A stretch of 64,000 bases of DNA. Origin: Lycorma delicatula (Eukaryota > Arthropoda > Insecta > Hemiptera > Fulgoridae). The number at the start of each line of letters is the position of its first letter. Position 1 is the first letter of the stretch. Below the pieces are notes generated by a model. It had not been told where the DNA came from. It did not search any database and saw only the letters and a program-made list of their open reading frames with translations. Both the position numbers and the translations under genes were made by a program. Shown here piece by piece: positions 17,901 through 31,797 of the stretch. The stretch is taken from NCBI RefSeq assembly GCF_047948215.1, contig NC_134457.1, positions 89,676,898 through 89,740,897 of the forward strand, in the 5' to 3' direction.

Positions 17901-20900
17901 AAATGAAAGAGTTGGACTAGAAAGAGAATATTGTAAAGCTGCATGAAACCATTCAAATGATTGAATTCATATTATTCAAGTAGGCAAGTTTTAGAATATG
18001 TAAAACAAATTGTTACAGGCTAATTATATAAATAAGTTAATTAAATGAAAGAGTTGGGACTAGAAAGAGAATCTTGTAAAGCTGCATGAAACCATTCAAA
18101 TGATTGAATTCATATTATTCAAGTAGGCAAGTTTTAGAATATTTAAAACAAATTGTTACAGGCTAATGATATAAATGGGATAATTAAATGAAAGAGTTGG
18201 GACTGGAAAGAGAATCTTGTAAAGCTGCATGAAACCATTCAAATGATTGTATTCATATTATTCAAGTAGGCAAGTTTTAGAATATTACAAACAAATTCTT
18301 ACAGGCTAATGATATAAATAAGTTAATTAAATGAAAGGGCTGGGACTAGAAAGAGAATATTGTAAAGCTGCATGAAACCATTCAAATGATTGAATTCATG
18401 TTATTCAAGTAGGCAAGTTTTAGAATATTTAAAACAAATTGTTACAGGCTAATGATATAAATAAGTTAATTAAATGAAAGGGTTGGGACTAGAAAGAGAA
18501 TATTGTAAAGCTGCATGAAACCATTCAAATGATTGAATTCATATTATTCAAGTAGGCAAGTTTTAGAATATTTAAAACAAATTGTTACAGGCTAATGATA
18601 TAAATAAGTTAATTAAATGAAAGAGTTGGGACTAGAAAGAGAATCTTGTAAAGCTGCATGAAACCATTCAAATGATTGAATTCATGTTATTCAAGTAGGT
18701 AATTTTTAGAATATTTAAAACAAATTGTTACACGCGTAAGATATAAATGGGAAAATTAAATGAAAGAGTTGGGACTAGAAAGAGAATCTTTTAAAGCTGC
18801 ATGAAACCATTCAAATGATTAAATTCCTATTATTCAAGTAGGCAAGTTTTAGAATATTTAAAACAAATTCTTACAGGCTAATGATATAAATAGGTTTATT
18901 AAATGAAAGTGTTGGGACTAGAAAGAGAATATTGCAAAGCTGCATGAAATCATTCAAATGATTGTAACCATAATATTCAAGTAGGCAAGTTTTAGAATAT
19001 TAAAAACAAATTCTTACAGGCTAATGATATAAATAAGTTAATTAAATGAAAGTGTTGGGACTAGAAAGAGAATCTTGTAAACCTGCATGAAACTATTCAA
19101 ATGATTGAATTCCTATTATTCAAGTAGGCAAGTTTTAGAATATTTAAAACAAATTGTTTCAGGCTAATGATATAAATAAGTTAATTAAATGAAAGAGTTG
19201 GGACTAAAAAGAGACTCTTGTAAAGCTGCATGAAACCAGTCAAATGATTGAATTCATATTATTCAAGTAGGCAAGTTTTAGAATATTTAAAGCAAATTGT
19301 TACAGGCTAATGATATAAATAAGTTAATTTAATGAAAGGGTTAGAACTAGAAAGAGAATCTTGTAAAGCTGCATGAAACCATTCAAATGATTGAATTCAT
19401 ATTATTCAAGTAGGCAAGTTTTAGAATATGTAAAACAAATTGTTACAGGCTAATTATATAAATGGGTTAATTAAATGAAAGAGTTGGACTAGAAAGAGAA
19501 TATTGTAAAGCTGCATGAAACCATTCAAATGATTGAATTCATATTATTCAAGTAGGCAAGTTTTAGAATATGTAAAACAAATTGTTACAGGCTAATTATA
19601 TAAATAAGTTAATTAAATGAAAGAGTTGGGACTAGAAAGAGAATCTTGTAAAGCTGCATGAAACCATTCAAATGATTGAATTCATATTATTCAAGTAGGC
19701 AAGTTTTAGAATATTTAAAACAAATTGTTACAGGCTAATGATATAAATGGGATAATTAAATGAAAGAGTTGGGACTGGAAAGAGAATCTTGTAAAGCTGC
19801 ATGAAACCATTCAAATGATTGTATTCATATTATTCAAGTAGGCAAGTTTTAGAATATTACAAACAAATTCTTACAGGCTAATGATATAAATAAGTTAATT
19901 AAATGAAAGGGCTGGGACTAGAAAGAGAATATTGTAAAGCTGCATGAAACCATTCAAATGATTGAATTCCTATTATTCAAGTAGGCAAGTTTTAGAATAT
20001 TTAAAACAAATTGTTACAGGCTAATGATATAAATATGTTAATTAAATGAAAGAGTTGGGACTAAAATAGGGACTCTTGTAAAGCTGCATGAAACCATTCA
20101 AATGATTGAATTCATATTATTCAAGTAGGCAAGTTTTAGAATATTTAAAACAAATTGTTACAGGCTGACGATATAAATGGGATAATTAAATGAAAGAGTT
20201 GGGACTAGAAAAAGAATCTTGTAAAGCTACATGAAACCATTCAAATGATTGTATTCATATTATTCAAGTAGGCAAGTTTTAGAATATTAAAAACAATATC
20301 TTACAGGCTTATGATATAAATAAGTTAATTAAATGAAAGTGTTGGGACTAGAAAGAAAATCTTGTAAAGCTGCATGAAACCATTCAAATGATTGAATTCA
20401 TATTATTCAAGTAGGCAAGTTTTAGAATATTTAAAAAAATTATTATAGGCTAATGATATAAATAATTTAATTTAATGAAAGAGTTGGATCCAGAAAGAGA
20501 ATCTTGTAAAGCTGCATGAAACCATTCAAATGATTGAATTCATATTATTCAAGTAGGCAAGTTTTAGAATATTTAAAACAAATTGTTACAGGCTAATTAT
20601 ATAAATAAGTTAATTAAATGAAAGTGTTGGGACTAGAAAGAGAATCTTGTAAAGCTGCATGAAACTATTCAAATGATTGAATTCATATTATTCAAGTAGG
20701 CAAGTTTTAGAATATTTAAAACAAATGGTTTCAGGCTAATGATATAAATAAGTTAATTAAATGAAAGAGTTGGGACTAGAAAGAAAATCTCCTAAAGCTG
20801 AATGAAACCTTTCAAATGTTTGAATTCCTATTATTCAAGTAGGCAAGTTTTGTAATATTTAAAACAAATTGTTACAGGCTAATGATATAAATAGGTTAAT

Positions 20901-23900
20901 TAAATGAAAGAGTTGGGACTAAAATAGGGACTCTTGTAAAGCTGCATGAAACCATTCAAATGATTGAATTCATGTTATTCAAGTAGGTAATTTTTAGAAT
21001 ATTTAAAACAAATTGTTACACGCGTAAGATATAAATGGGAAAATTAAATGAAAGAGTTGGGACTAGAAAGAGAATCTTTTAAAGCTGCATGAAACCATTC
21101 AAATGATTAAATTCCTATTATTCAAGTAGGCAAGTTTTAGAATATTTAAAACAAATTGTTACAGGCTAATGATATAAATATGTTAATTAAATGAAAGAGT
21201 TGGGACTAAAATAGGGACTCTTGTAAAGCTGCATGAAACCATTCAAATGATTGAATTCATATTATTCAAGTAGGTAGGTTTTAGAATATTTAAAACAAAT
21301 TGTTACACGCTTAAGATATAAATAAGAAAATTAAATGAAAGAGGTGGGACTAGAAAGAGAATCTTGTAAAGCTGCATGAAACCAGTCAAATGATTGAATT
21401 CATATTATTCAAGTAGGCAAGTTTTAGAATATTTAAAGCAAATTGTTACAGGCTAATGATATAAATAAGTTAATTTAATGAAAGGGTTAGAACTAGAAAG
21501 AGAATCTTGTAAAGCTGCATGAAACCATTCAAATGATTGAATTCATATTATTCAAGTAGGCAAGTTTTAGAATATGTAAAACAAATTGTTACAGGCTAAT
21601 TATATAAATGGGTTAATTAAATGAAAGAGTTGGACTAGAAAGAGAATATTGTAAAGCTGCATGAAACCATTCAAATGATTGAATTCATATTATTCAAGTA
21701 GGCAAGTTTTAGAATATGTAAAACAAATTGTTACAGGCTAATTATATAAATAAGTTAATTAAATGAAAGAGTTGGGACTAGAAAGAGAATCTTGTAAAGC
21801 TGCATGAAACCATTCAAATGATTGAATTCATATTATTCAAGTAGGCAAGTTTTAGAATATTTAAAACAAATTGTTACAGGCTAATGATATAAATGGGATA
21901 ATTAAATGAAAGAGTTGGGACTGGAAAGAGAATCTTGTAAAGCTGCATGAAACCATTCAAATGATTGTATTCATATTATTCAAGTAGGCAAGTTTTAGAA
22001 TATTACAAACAAATTCTTACAGGCTAATGATATAAATAAGTTAATTAAATGAAAGGGCTGGGACTAGAAAGAGAATATTGTAAAGCTGCATGAAACCATT
22101 CAAATGATTGAATTCATATTATTCAAGTAGGCAAGTTTTAGAATATTTAAAACAAATTGTTACAGGCTAATGATATAAATAAGTTAATTAAATGAAAGGG
22201 TTGGGACTAGAAAGAGAATATTGTAAAGCTGCATGAAACCATTCAAATGATTGAATTCATATTATTCAAGTAGGCAAGTTTTAGAATATTTAAAACAAAT
22301 TGTTACAGGCTAATGATATAAATAAGTTAATTAAATGAAAGAGTTGGGACTAGAAAGAGAATCTTGTAAAGCTGCATGAAACCATTCAAATGATTGAATT
22401 CATGTTATTCAAGTAGGTAATTTTTAGAATATTTAAAACAAATTGTTACACGCGTAAGATATAAATGGGAAAATTAAATGAAAGAGTTGGGACTAGAAAG
22501 AGAATCTTTTAAAGCTGCATGAAACCATTCAAATGATTAAATTCCTATTATTCAAGTAGGCAAGTTTTAGAATATTTAAAACAAATTCTTACAGGCTAAT
22601 GATATAAATAGGTTTATTAAATGAAAGTGTTGGGACTAGAAAGAGAATATTGCAAAGCTGCATGAAATCATTCAAATGATTGTAACCATAATATTCAAGT
22701 AGGCAAGTTTTAGAATATTAAAAACAAATTCTTACAGGCTAATGATATAAATAAGTTAATTAAATGAAAGTGTTGGGACTAGAAAGAGAATCTTGTAAAG
22801 CTGCATGAAACCATTCAAATGATTGAATTCCTATTATTCAAGTAGGCAAGTTTTAGAATATTTAAACAAATTCTTACAGGCTAATGATATAAATAGGTTT
22901 ATTAAATGAAATTGTTGGGACTAGAAAGAGAATCTTGTAATGCTGCATGAAACCATTCAAATGATTGAATTCATATTATTCAAGTAGGCAAGTTTTAGAA
23001 TATTTAAAACAAATTGTTACAGGCTGACGATATAAATGGGATAATTAAATGAAAGAGTTGGGACTAGAAAAAGAATCTTGTAAAGCTACATGAAACCATT
23101 CAAATGATTGTATTCATATTATTCAAGTAGGCAAGTTTTAGAATATTAAAAACAATATCTTACAGGCTTATGATATAAATAAGTTAATTAAATGAAAGTG
23201 TTGGGACTAGAAAGAAAATCTTGTAAAGCTGCATGAAACCATTCAAATGATTGAATTCATATTATTCAAGTAGGCAAGTTTTAGAATATTTAAAAAAATT
23301 GTTATAGGCTAATGATATAAATAATTTAATTTAATGAAAGAGTTGGATCCAGAAAGAGAATCTTGTAAAGCTGCATGAAACCATTCAAATGATTGAATTC
23401 ATATTATTCAAGTAGGCAAGTTTTAGAATATTTAAAACAAATTGTTACAGGCTAATTATATAAATAAGTTAATTAAATGAAAGTGTTGGGACTAGAAAGA
23501 GAATCTTGTAAAGCTGCATGAAACTATTCAAATGATTGAATTCATATTATTCAAGTAGGCAAGTTTTAGAATATTTAAAACAAATGGTTTCAGGCTAATG
23601 ATATAAATAAGTTAATTAAATGAAAGAGTTGGGACTAGAAAGAAAATCTCCTAAAGCTGAATGAAACCTTTCAAATGTTTGAATTCCTATTATTCAAGTA
23701 GGCAAGTTTTGTAATATTTAAAACAAATTGTTACAGGCTAATGATATAAATAGGTTAATTAAATGAAAGAGTTGGGACTAAAATAGGGACTCTTGTAAAG
23801 CTGCATGAAACCATTCAAATGATTGAATTCATGTTATTCAAGTAGGTAATTTTTAGAATATTTAAAACAAATTGTTACACGCGTAAGATATAAATGGGAA

Positions 23901-26900
23901 AATTAAATGAAAGAGTTGGGACTAGAAAGAGAATCTTTTAAAGCTGCATGAAACCATTCAAATGATTAAATTCCTATTATTCAAGTAGGCAAGTTTTAGA
24001 ATATTTAAAACAAATTGTTACAGGCTAATGATATAAATATGTTAATTAAATGAAAGAGTTGGGACTAAAATAGGGACTCTTGTAAAGCTGCATGAAACCA
24101 TTCAAATGATTGAATTCATATTATTCAAGTAGGTAGGTTTTAGAATATTTAAAACAAATTGTTACACGCTTAAGATATAAATAAGAAAATTAAATGAAAG
24201 AGGTGGGACTAGAAAGAGAATCTTGTAAACCTGCATGAAACCATTCAAATGATTGAATTCCTATTATTCAAGTAGGCAAGTATTAGAATATTTAAACCAA
24301 ATTGTTACAGGCTAATTATATAAATAAGTTAATTAAATGAAAGCGTTGGGACTAGAAAGAGAATCTTGTAAAGCTGCATGAAACCATTCAAATGATTGAA
24401 TTCATATTATTCAAGTAGGCAAGTTTTAGAATATTTAAAACAAATTGTTACAGGCTAACGATATAAATGGGATAATTAAATGAAAGAGTTGGGACTAGAA
24501 AAAGAATCTTGTAAAGCTACATGAAACCATTCAAATGATTGTATTCATATTATTCAAGTAGGCAAGTTTTAGAATATTAAAAACAATATCTTACAGGCTT
24601 ATGATATAAATAAGTTAATTAAATGAAAGTGTTGGGACTAGAAAGAAAATCTTGTAAAGCTGCATGAAACCATTCAAATGATTGAATTCATATTATTCAA
24701 GTAGGCAAGTTTTAGAATATTTAAACAAATTGTTATAGGCTAATGATATAAATAATTTAATTTAATGAAAGAGTTGGATCCAGAAAGAGAATCTTGTAAA
24801 GCTGCATGAAACCATTCAAATGATTGAATTCATATTATTCAAGTAGGCAAGTTTTAGAATATTTAAAACAAATTGTTACAGGCTAATTATATAAATAAGT
24901 TAATTAAATGAAAGTGTTGGGACTAGAAAGAGAATCTTGTAAAGCTGCATGAAACTATTCAAATGATTGAATTCATATTATTCAAGTAGGCAAGTTTTAG
25001 AATATTTAAAACAAATGGTTTCAGGCTAATGATATAAATAAGTTAATTAAATGAAAGAGTTGGGACTAGAAAGAAAATCTCCTAAAGCTGAATGAAACCT
25101 TTCAAATGTTTGAATTCCTATTATTCAAGTAGGCAAGTTTTGTAATATTTAAAACAAATTGTTACAGGCTAATGATATAAATAGGTTAATTAAATGAAAG
25201 AGTTGGGACTAAAATAGGGACTCTTGTAAAGCTGCATGAAACCATTCAAATGATTGAATTCATGTTATTCAAGTAGGTAATTTTTAGAATATTTAAAACA
25301 AATTGTTACACGCGTAAGATATAAATGGGAAAATTAAATGAAAGAGTTGGGACTAGAAAGAGAATCTTTTAAAGCTGCATGAAACCATTCAAATGATTAA
25401 ATTCCTATTATTCAAGTAGGCAAGTTTTAGAATATTTAAAACAAATTGTTACAGGCTAATGATATAAATAGGTTAATTAAATGAAAGAGTTGGGACTAAA
25501 ATAGGGACTCTTGTAAAGCTGCATGAAACCATTCAAATGATTGAATTCATATTATTCAAGTAGGTAGGTTTTAGAATATTTAAAACAAATTGTTACACGC
25601 TTAAGATATAAATGGGAAAATTAAATGAAAGAGGTGGGACTAGAAAGAGAATCTTGTAAACCTGCATGAAACCATTCAAATGATTGAATTCCTATTATTC
25701 AAGTCGGCAAGTATTAGAATATTTAAACCAAATTGTTACAGGCTAATTATATAAATAAGTTAATTAAATGAAAGCGTTGGGACTAGAAAGAGAATCTTGT
25801 AAAGCTGCATGAAACCATTCAAATGATTGAATTCATATTATTCAAGTAGGCAAGTTTTAGAATATTTAAAACAAATTGTTACAGGCTAACGATATAAATG
25901 GGATAATTAAATGAAAGGGTTGGGACTAGAAAGAGAATATTGTAAAGCTGCATGAAACCATTCAAATGATTGAATTCATATTATTCAAGTAGGCAAGTTT
26001 TAGAATATTTAAAACAAATTGTTACAGGCTAATGATATAAATAAGTTAATTAAATGAAAGAGTTGGGACTAGAAAGAGAATCTTGTAAAGCTGCATGAAA
26101 CCATTCAAATGATTGAATTCATGTTATTCAAGTAGGTAATTTTTAGAATATTTAAAACAAATTGTTACACGCGTAAGATATAAATGGGAAAATTAAATGA
26201 AAGAGTTGGACTAGAAAACAATATTGTAAAGCAGCATGAAACCATTCAAATGATTGAATTCATATTATTCAAGTAGGCAAGTTTTAGAATATTTAAAACA
26301 AATTCTTATAGGCTAATGATATAAATAGGTTTATTAAATGAAAGTGTTGGGACTAGAAAGAGAATATTGCAAAGCTGCATGAAATCATTCAAATGATTGT
26401 AACCATATTATTCAAGTAGGCAAGTTTTAGAATATTAAAAACAAATTCTTACAGGCTAATGATATAAATAAGTTAATTAAATCAAAGTGTTGGGACTAGA
26501 AAGAGAATCTTGTAAAGCTGCATGAAACCATTCAAATGATTGAATTCCTATTATTCAAGTAGGCAAGTTTTAGAATATTTAAACAAATTCTTACAGGCTA
26601 ATGATATAAATAGGTTTATTAAATGAAATTGTTGGGACTAGAAAGAGAATCTTGTAATGCTGCATGAAACCATTCAAATGATTGAATTCATATTATTCAA
26701 GTAGGCAAGTTTTAGAATATTTAAAACAAATTGTTACAGGCTAACGATATAAATGGGATAATTAAATGAAAGAGTTGGGACTAGAAAAAGAATCTTGTAA
26801 AGCTTCATGAAACCATTCAAATGATTGTATTCATATTATTCAAGTAGGCAAGTTTTAGAATATTAAAAACAATATCTTACAGGCTTATGATATAAATAAG

Positions 26901-27079
26901 TTAATTAAATGAAAGTGTTGGGACTAGAAAGAAAATCTTGTAAAGCTGCATGAAACCATTCAAATGATTGAATTCATATTATTCAAGTAGGCAAGTTTTA
27001 GAATATTTTAACAAATTGTTATAGGCTAATGATATAAATAAGTTAATTTAATGAAAGGGGTAGAACTAGAAAGAGAATC

Positions 27080-28221
27080 TTGTAAAGCTGCATGAAACCA
27101 TTCAAATGATTGAATTCATATTATTCAAGTAGGCAAGTTTTAGAATATGTAAAACAAATTGTTACAGGCTAATTATATAAATGGGTTAATTAAATGAAAG
27201 AGTTGGACTAGAAAGAGAATATTGTAAAGCTGCATGAAACCATTCAAATGATTGAATTCACATTATTCAAGTAGGCAAGTTTTAGAATATGTAAAACAAA
27301 TTGTTACAGGCTAATTATATAAATAAGTTAATTAAATGAAAGAGTTGGGACTAGAAAGAGAATCTTGTAAAGCTGCATGAAACCATTCAAATGATTGAAT
27401 TCATGTTATTCAAGTAGGTAATTTTTAGAATATTTAAAACAAATTGTTACACGCGTAAGATATAAATGGGAAAATTAAATGAAAGAGTTGGGACTAGAAA
27501 GAGAATCTTTTAAAGCTGCATGAAACCATTCAAATGATTAAATTCCTATTATTCAAGTAGGCAAGTTTTAGAATATTTAAAACAAATTCTTACAGGCTAA
27601 TGATATAAATAGGTTTATTAAATGAAAGTGTTGGGACTAGAAAGAGAATATTGCAAAGCTGCATGAAATCATTCAAATGATTGTAACCATATTATTCAAG
27701 TAGGCAAGTTTTAGAATATTAAAAACAAATTCTTACAGGCTAATGATATAAATAAGTTAATTAAATGAAAGTGTTGGGACTAGAAAGAGAATCTTGTAAA
27801 GCTGCATGAAACCATTCAAATGATTGAATTCCTATTATTCAAGTAGGCAAGTTTTAGAATATTTAAACAAATTCTTACAGGCTAATGATATAAATAGGTT
27901 TATTAAATGAAATTGTTGGGACTAGAAAGAGAATCTTGTAATGCTGCATGAAACCATTCAAATGATTGAATTCATATTATTCAAGTTGGCAAGTTTTAGA
28001 ATATTTAAAACAAATTGTTACAGGCTAACGATATAAATGGGATAATTAAATGAAAGAGTTGGGACTAGAAAAAGAATCTTGTAAAGCTACATGAAACCAT
28101 TCAAATGATTGTATTCATATTATTCAAGTAGGCAAGTTTTAGAATATTAAAAACAATATCTTACAGGCTTATGATATAAATAAGTTAATTAAATGAAAGT
28201 GTTGGGACTAGAAAGAAAATC
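27080..28221 (+). repeat. 8-monomer higher-order unit, copy 1 (1,142 bp)
   Basis: The order of monomer variants (TATGTAAAAC, 142-bp form, ACGCGT form, ATTGTAACC form, and so on) repeats at +1,142, about 8 x 143 minus 2. The match begins near 27080 and ends near 28221 by eye. Confidence 0.7.
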
Positions 28222-29363
28222 TTGTAAAGCTGCATGAAACCATTCAAATGATTGAATTCATATTATTCAAGTAGGCAAGTTTTAGAATATGTAAAACAAA
28301 TTGTTACAGGCTAATTATATAAATGGGTTAATTAAATGAAAGAGTTGGACTAGAAAGAGAATATTGTAAAGCTGCATGAAACCATTCAAATGATTGAATT
28401 CATATTATTCAAGTAGGCAAGTTTTAGAATATGTAAAACAAATTGTTACAGGCTAATTATATAAATAAGTTAATTAAATGAAAGAGTTGGGACTAGAAAG
28501 AGAATCTTGTAAAGCTGCATGAAACCATTCAAATGATTGAATTCATGTTATTCAAGTAGGTAATTTTTAGAATATTTAAAACAAATTGTTACACGCGTAA
28601 GATATAAATGGGAAAATTAAATGAAAGAGTTGGGACTAGAAAGAGAATCTTTTAAAGCTGCATGAAACCATTCAAATGATTAAATTCCTATTATTCAAGT
28701 AGGCAAGTTTTAGAATATTTAAAACAAATTCTTACAGGCTAATGATATAAATAGGTTTATTAAATGAAAGTGTTGGGACTAGAAAGAGAATATTGCAAAG
28801 CTGCATGAAATCATTCAAATGATTGTAACCATATTATTCAAGTAGGCAAGTTTTAGAATATTAAAAACAAATTCTTACAGGCTAATGATATAAATAAGTT
28901 AATTAAATGAAAGTGTTGGGACTAGAAAGAGAATCTTGTAAAGCTGCATGAAACCATTCAAATGATTGAATTCCTATTATTCAAGTAGGCAAGTTTTAGA
29001 ATATTTAAACAAATTCTTACAGGCTAATGATATAAATAGGTTTATTAAATGAAATTGTTGGGACTAGAAAGAGAATCTTGTAATGCTGCATGAAACCATT
29101 CAAATGATTGAATTCATATTATTCAAGTAGGCAAGTTTTAGAATATTTAAAACAAATTGTTACAGGCTAACGATATAAATGGGATAATTAAATGAAAGAG
29201 TTGGGACTAGAAAAAGAATCTTGTAAAGCTACATGAAACCATTCAAATGATTGTATTCATATTATTCAAGTAGGCAAGTTTTAGAATATTAAAAACAATA
29301 TCTTACAGGCTTATGATATAAATAAGTTAATTAAATGAAAGTGTTGGGACTAGAAAGAAAATC
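28222..29363 (+). repeat. 8-monomer higher-order unit, copy 2 (1,142 bp)
   Basis: It repeats 27080-28221 with few changes. The match stops where copy 2 shows TTTAAACAAATTGTTATAGG in place of TATGTAAAAC. Confidence 0.7.
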
Positions 29364-31797
29364 TTGTAAAGCTGCATGAAACCATTCAAATGATTGAATT
29401 CATATTATTCAAGTAGGCAAGTTTTAGAATATTTAAACAAATTGTTATAGGCTAATGATATAAATAATTTAATTTAATGAAAGAGTTGGATCCAGAAAGA
29501 GAATCTTGTAAAGCTGCATGAAACCATTCAAATGATTGAATTCATATTATTCAAGTAGGCAAGTTTTAGAATATTTAAAACAAATTGTTACAGGCTAATT
29601 ATATAAATAAGTTAATTAAATGAAAGTGTTGGGACTAGAAAGAGAATCTTGTAAAGCTGCATGAAACTATTCAAATGATTGAATTCATATTATTCAAGTA
29701 GGCAAGTTTTAGAATATTTAAAACAAATGGTTTCAGGCTAATGATATAAATAAGTTAATTAAATGAAAGAGTTGGGACTAGAAAGAAAATCTCCTAAAGC
29801 TGAATGAAACCTTTCAAATGTTTGAATTCCTATTATTCAAGTAGGCAAGTTTTGTAATATTTAAAACAAATTGTTACAGGCTAATGATATAAATAGGTTA
29901 ATTAAATGAAAGAGTTGGGACTAAAATAGGGACTCTTGTAAAGCTGCATGAAACCATTCAAATGATTGAATTCATGTTATTCAAGTAGGTAATTTTTAGA
30001 ATATTTAAAACAAATTGTTACACGCGTAAGATATAAATGGGAAAATTAAATGAAAGAGTTGGGACTAGAAAGAGAATCTTTTAAAGCTGCATGAAACCAT
30101 TCAAATGATTAAATTCCTATTATTCAAGTAGGCAAGTTTTAGAATATTTAAAACAAATTGTTACAGGCTAATTATATAAATAAGTTAATTAAATGAAAGT
30201 GTTGGGACTAGAAAGAGAATATTGCAAAGCTGCATGAAATCATTCAAATGATTGTAACCATATTATTCAAGTAGGCAAGTTTTAGAATATTAAAAACAAA
30301 TTCTTACAGGCTAATGATATAAATAAGTTAATTAAATGAAAGTGTTGGGACTAGAAAGAGAATCTTGTAAAGCTGCATGAAACCATTCAAATGATTGAAT
30401 TCCTATTATTCAAGTAGGCAAGTTTTAGAATATTTAAACAAATTCTTACAGGCTAATGATATAAATAGGTTTACTAAATGAAATTGTTGGGACTAGAAAG
30501 AGAATCTTGTAATGCTGCATGAAACCATTCAAATGATTGAATTCATATTATTCAAGTAGGCAAGTTTTAGAATATTTAAAACAAATTGTTACAGGCTAAC
30601 GATATAAATGGGATAATTAAATGAAAGAGTTGGGACAAGAAAGAGAATCTTGTAAAGCTACATAAAACCATTCAAATGATTGTATTCATATTATTCAAGT
30701 AGGCAAGTTTTAGAATATTAAAAACAATATCTTACAGGCTTATGATATAAATAAGTTAATTAAATGAAAGTGTTGGGACTAGAAAGAAAATCTTGTAAAG
30801 CTGCATGAAACCATTCAAATGATTGAATTCATATTATTCGAGTAGGCAAGTTTTAGAATATTTAAACAAATTGTTATAGGCTAATGATATAAATAATTTA
30901 ATTTAATGAAAGAGTTGGATCCAGAAAGAGAATCTTGTAAAGCTGCATGAAACCATTCAAATGATTGAATTCATATTATTCAAGTAGGCAAGTTTTAGAA
31001 TATTTAAAACAAATTGTTACAGGCTAATTATATAAACAAGTTAATTAAATGAAAGTGTTGGGACTAGAAAGAGAATCTTGTAAAGCTGCATGAAACTATT
31101 CAAATGATTGAATTCATATTATTCAAGTAGGCAAGTTTTAGAATATTTAAAACAAATGGTTTCAGGCTAATGATATAAATAAGTTAATTAAATGAAAGAG
31201 TTGGGACTAGAAAGAAAATCTCCTAAAGCTGAATGAAACCTTTCAAATGTTTGAATTCCTATTATTCAAGTAGGCAAGTATTAGAATATTTAAACCAAAT
31301 TGTTACAGGCTAATTATATAAATAAGTTAATTAAATGAAAGCGTTGGGACTAGAAAGAGAATCTTGTAAAGCTGCATGAAACCATTCAAATGATTGAATT
31401 CATATTATTCAAGTAGGCAAGTTTTAAAATATTTAAAACAAATTGTTACAGGCTAACGATATAAATGGGATAATTAAATGAAAGGGTTGGGACTAGAAAG
31501 AGAATATTGTAAAGCTGCATGAAACCATTCTAATGATTGAATTCATATTATTCAAGTAGGCAAGTTTTAGAATATTTAAAACAAATTGTTACAGGCTAAT
31601 GATATAAATAAGTTAATTAAATGAAAGGGTTGGGACTAGAAAGAGAATATTGTAAAGCTGCATGAAACCATTCAAATGATTGAATTCATATTATTCAAGT
31701 AGGCAAGTTTTAGAATATTTAAAACAAATTGTTACAGGCTAATGATATAAATAAGTTAATTAAATGAAAGAGTTGGGACTAGAAAGAGAATCTTGTA

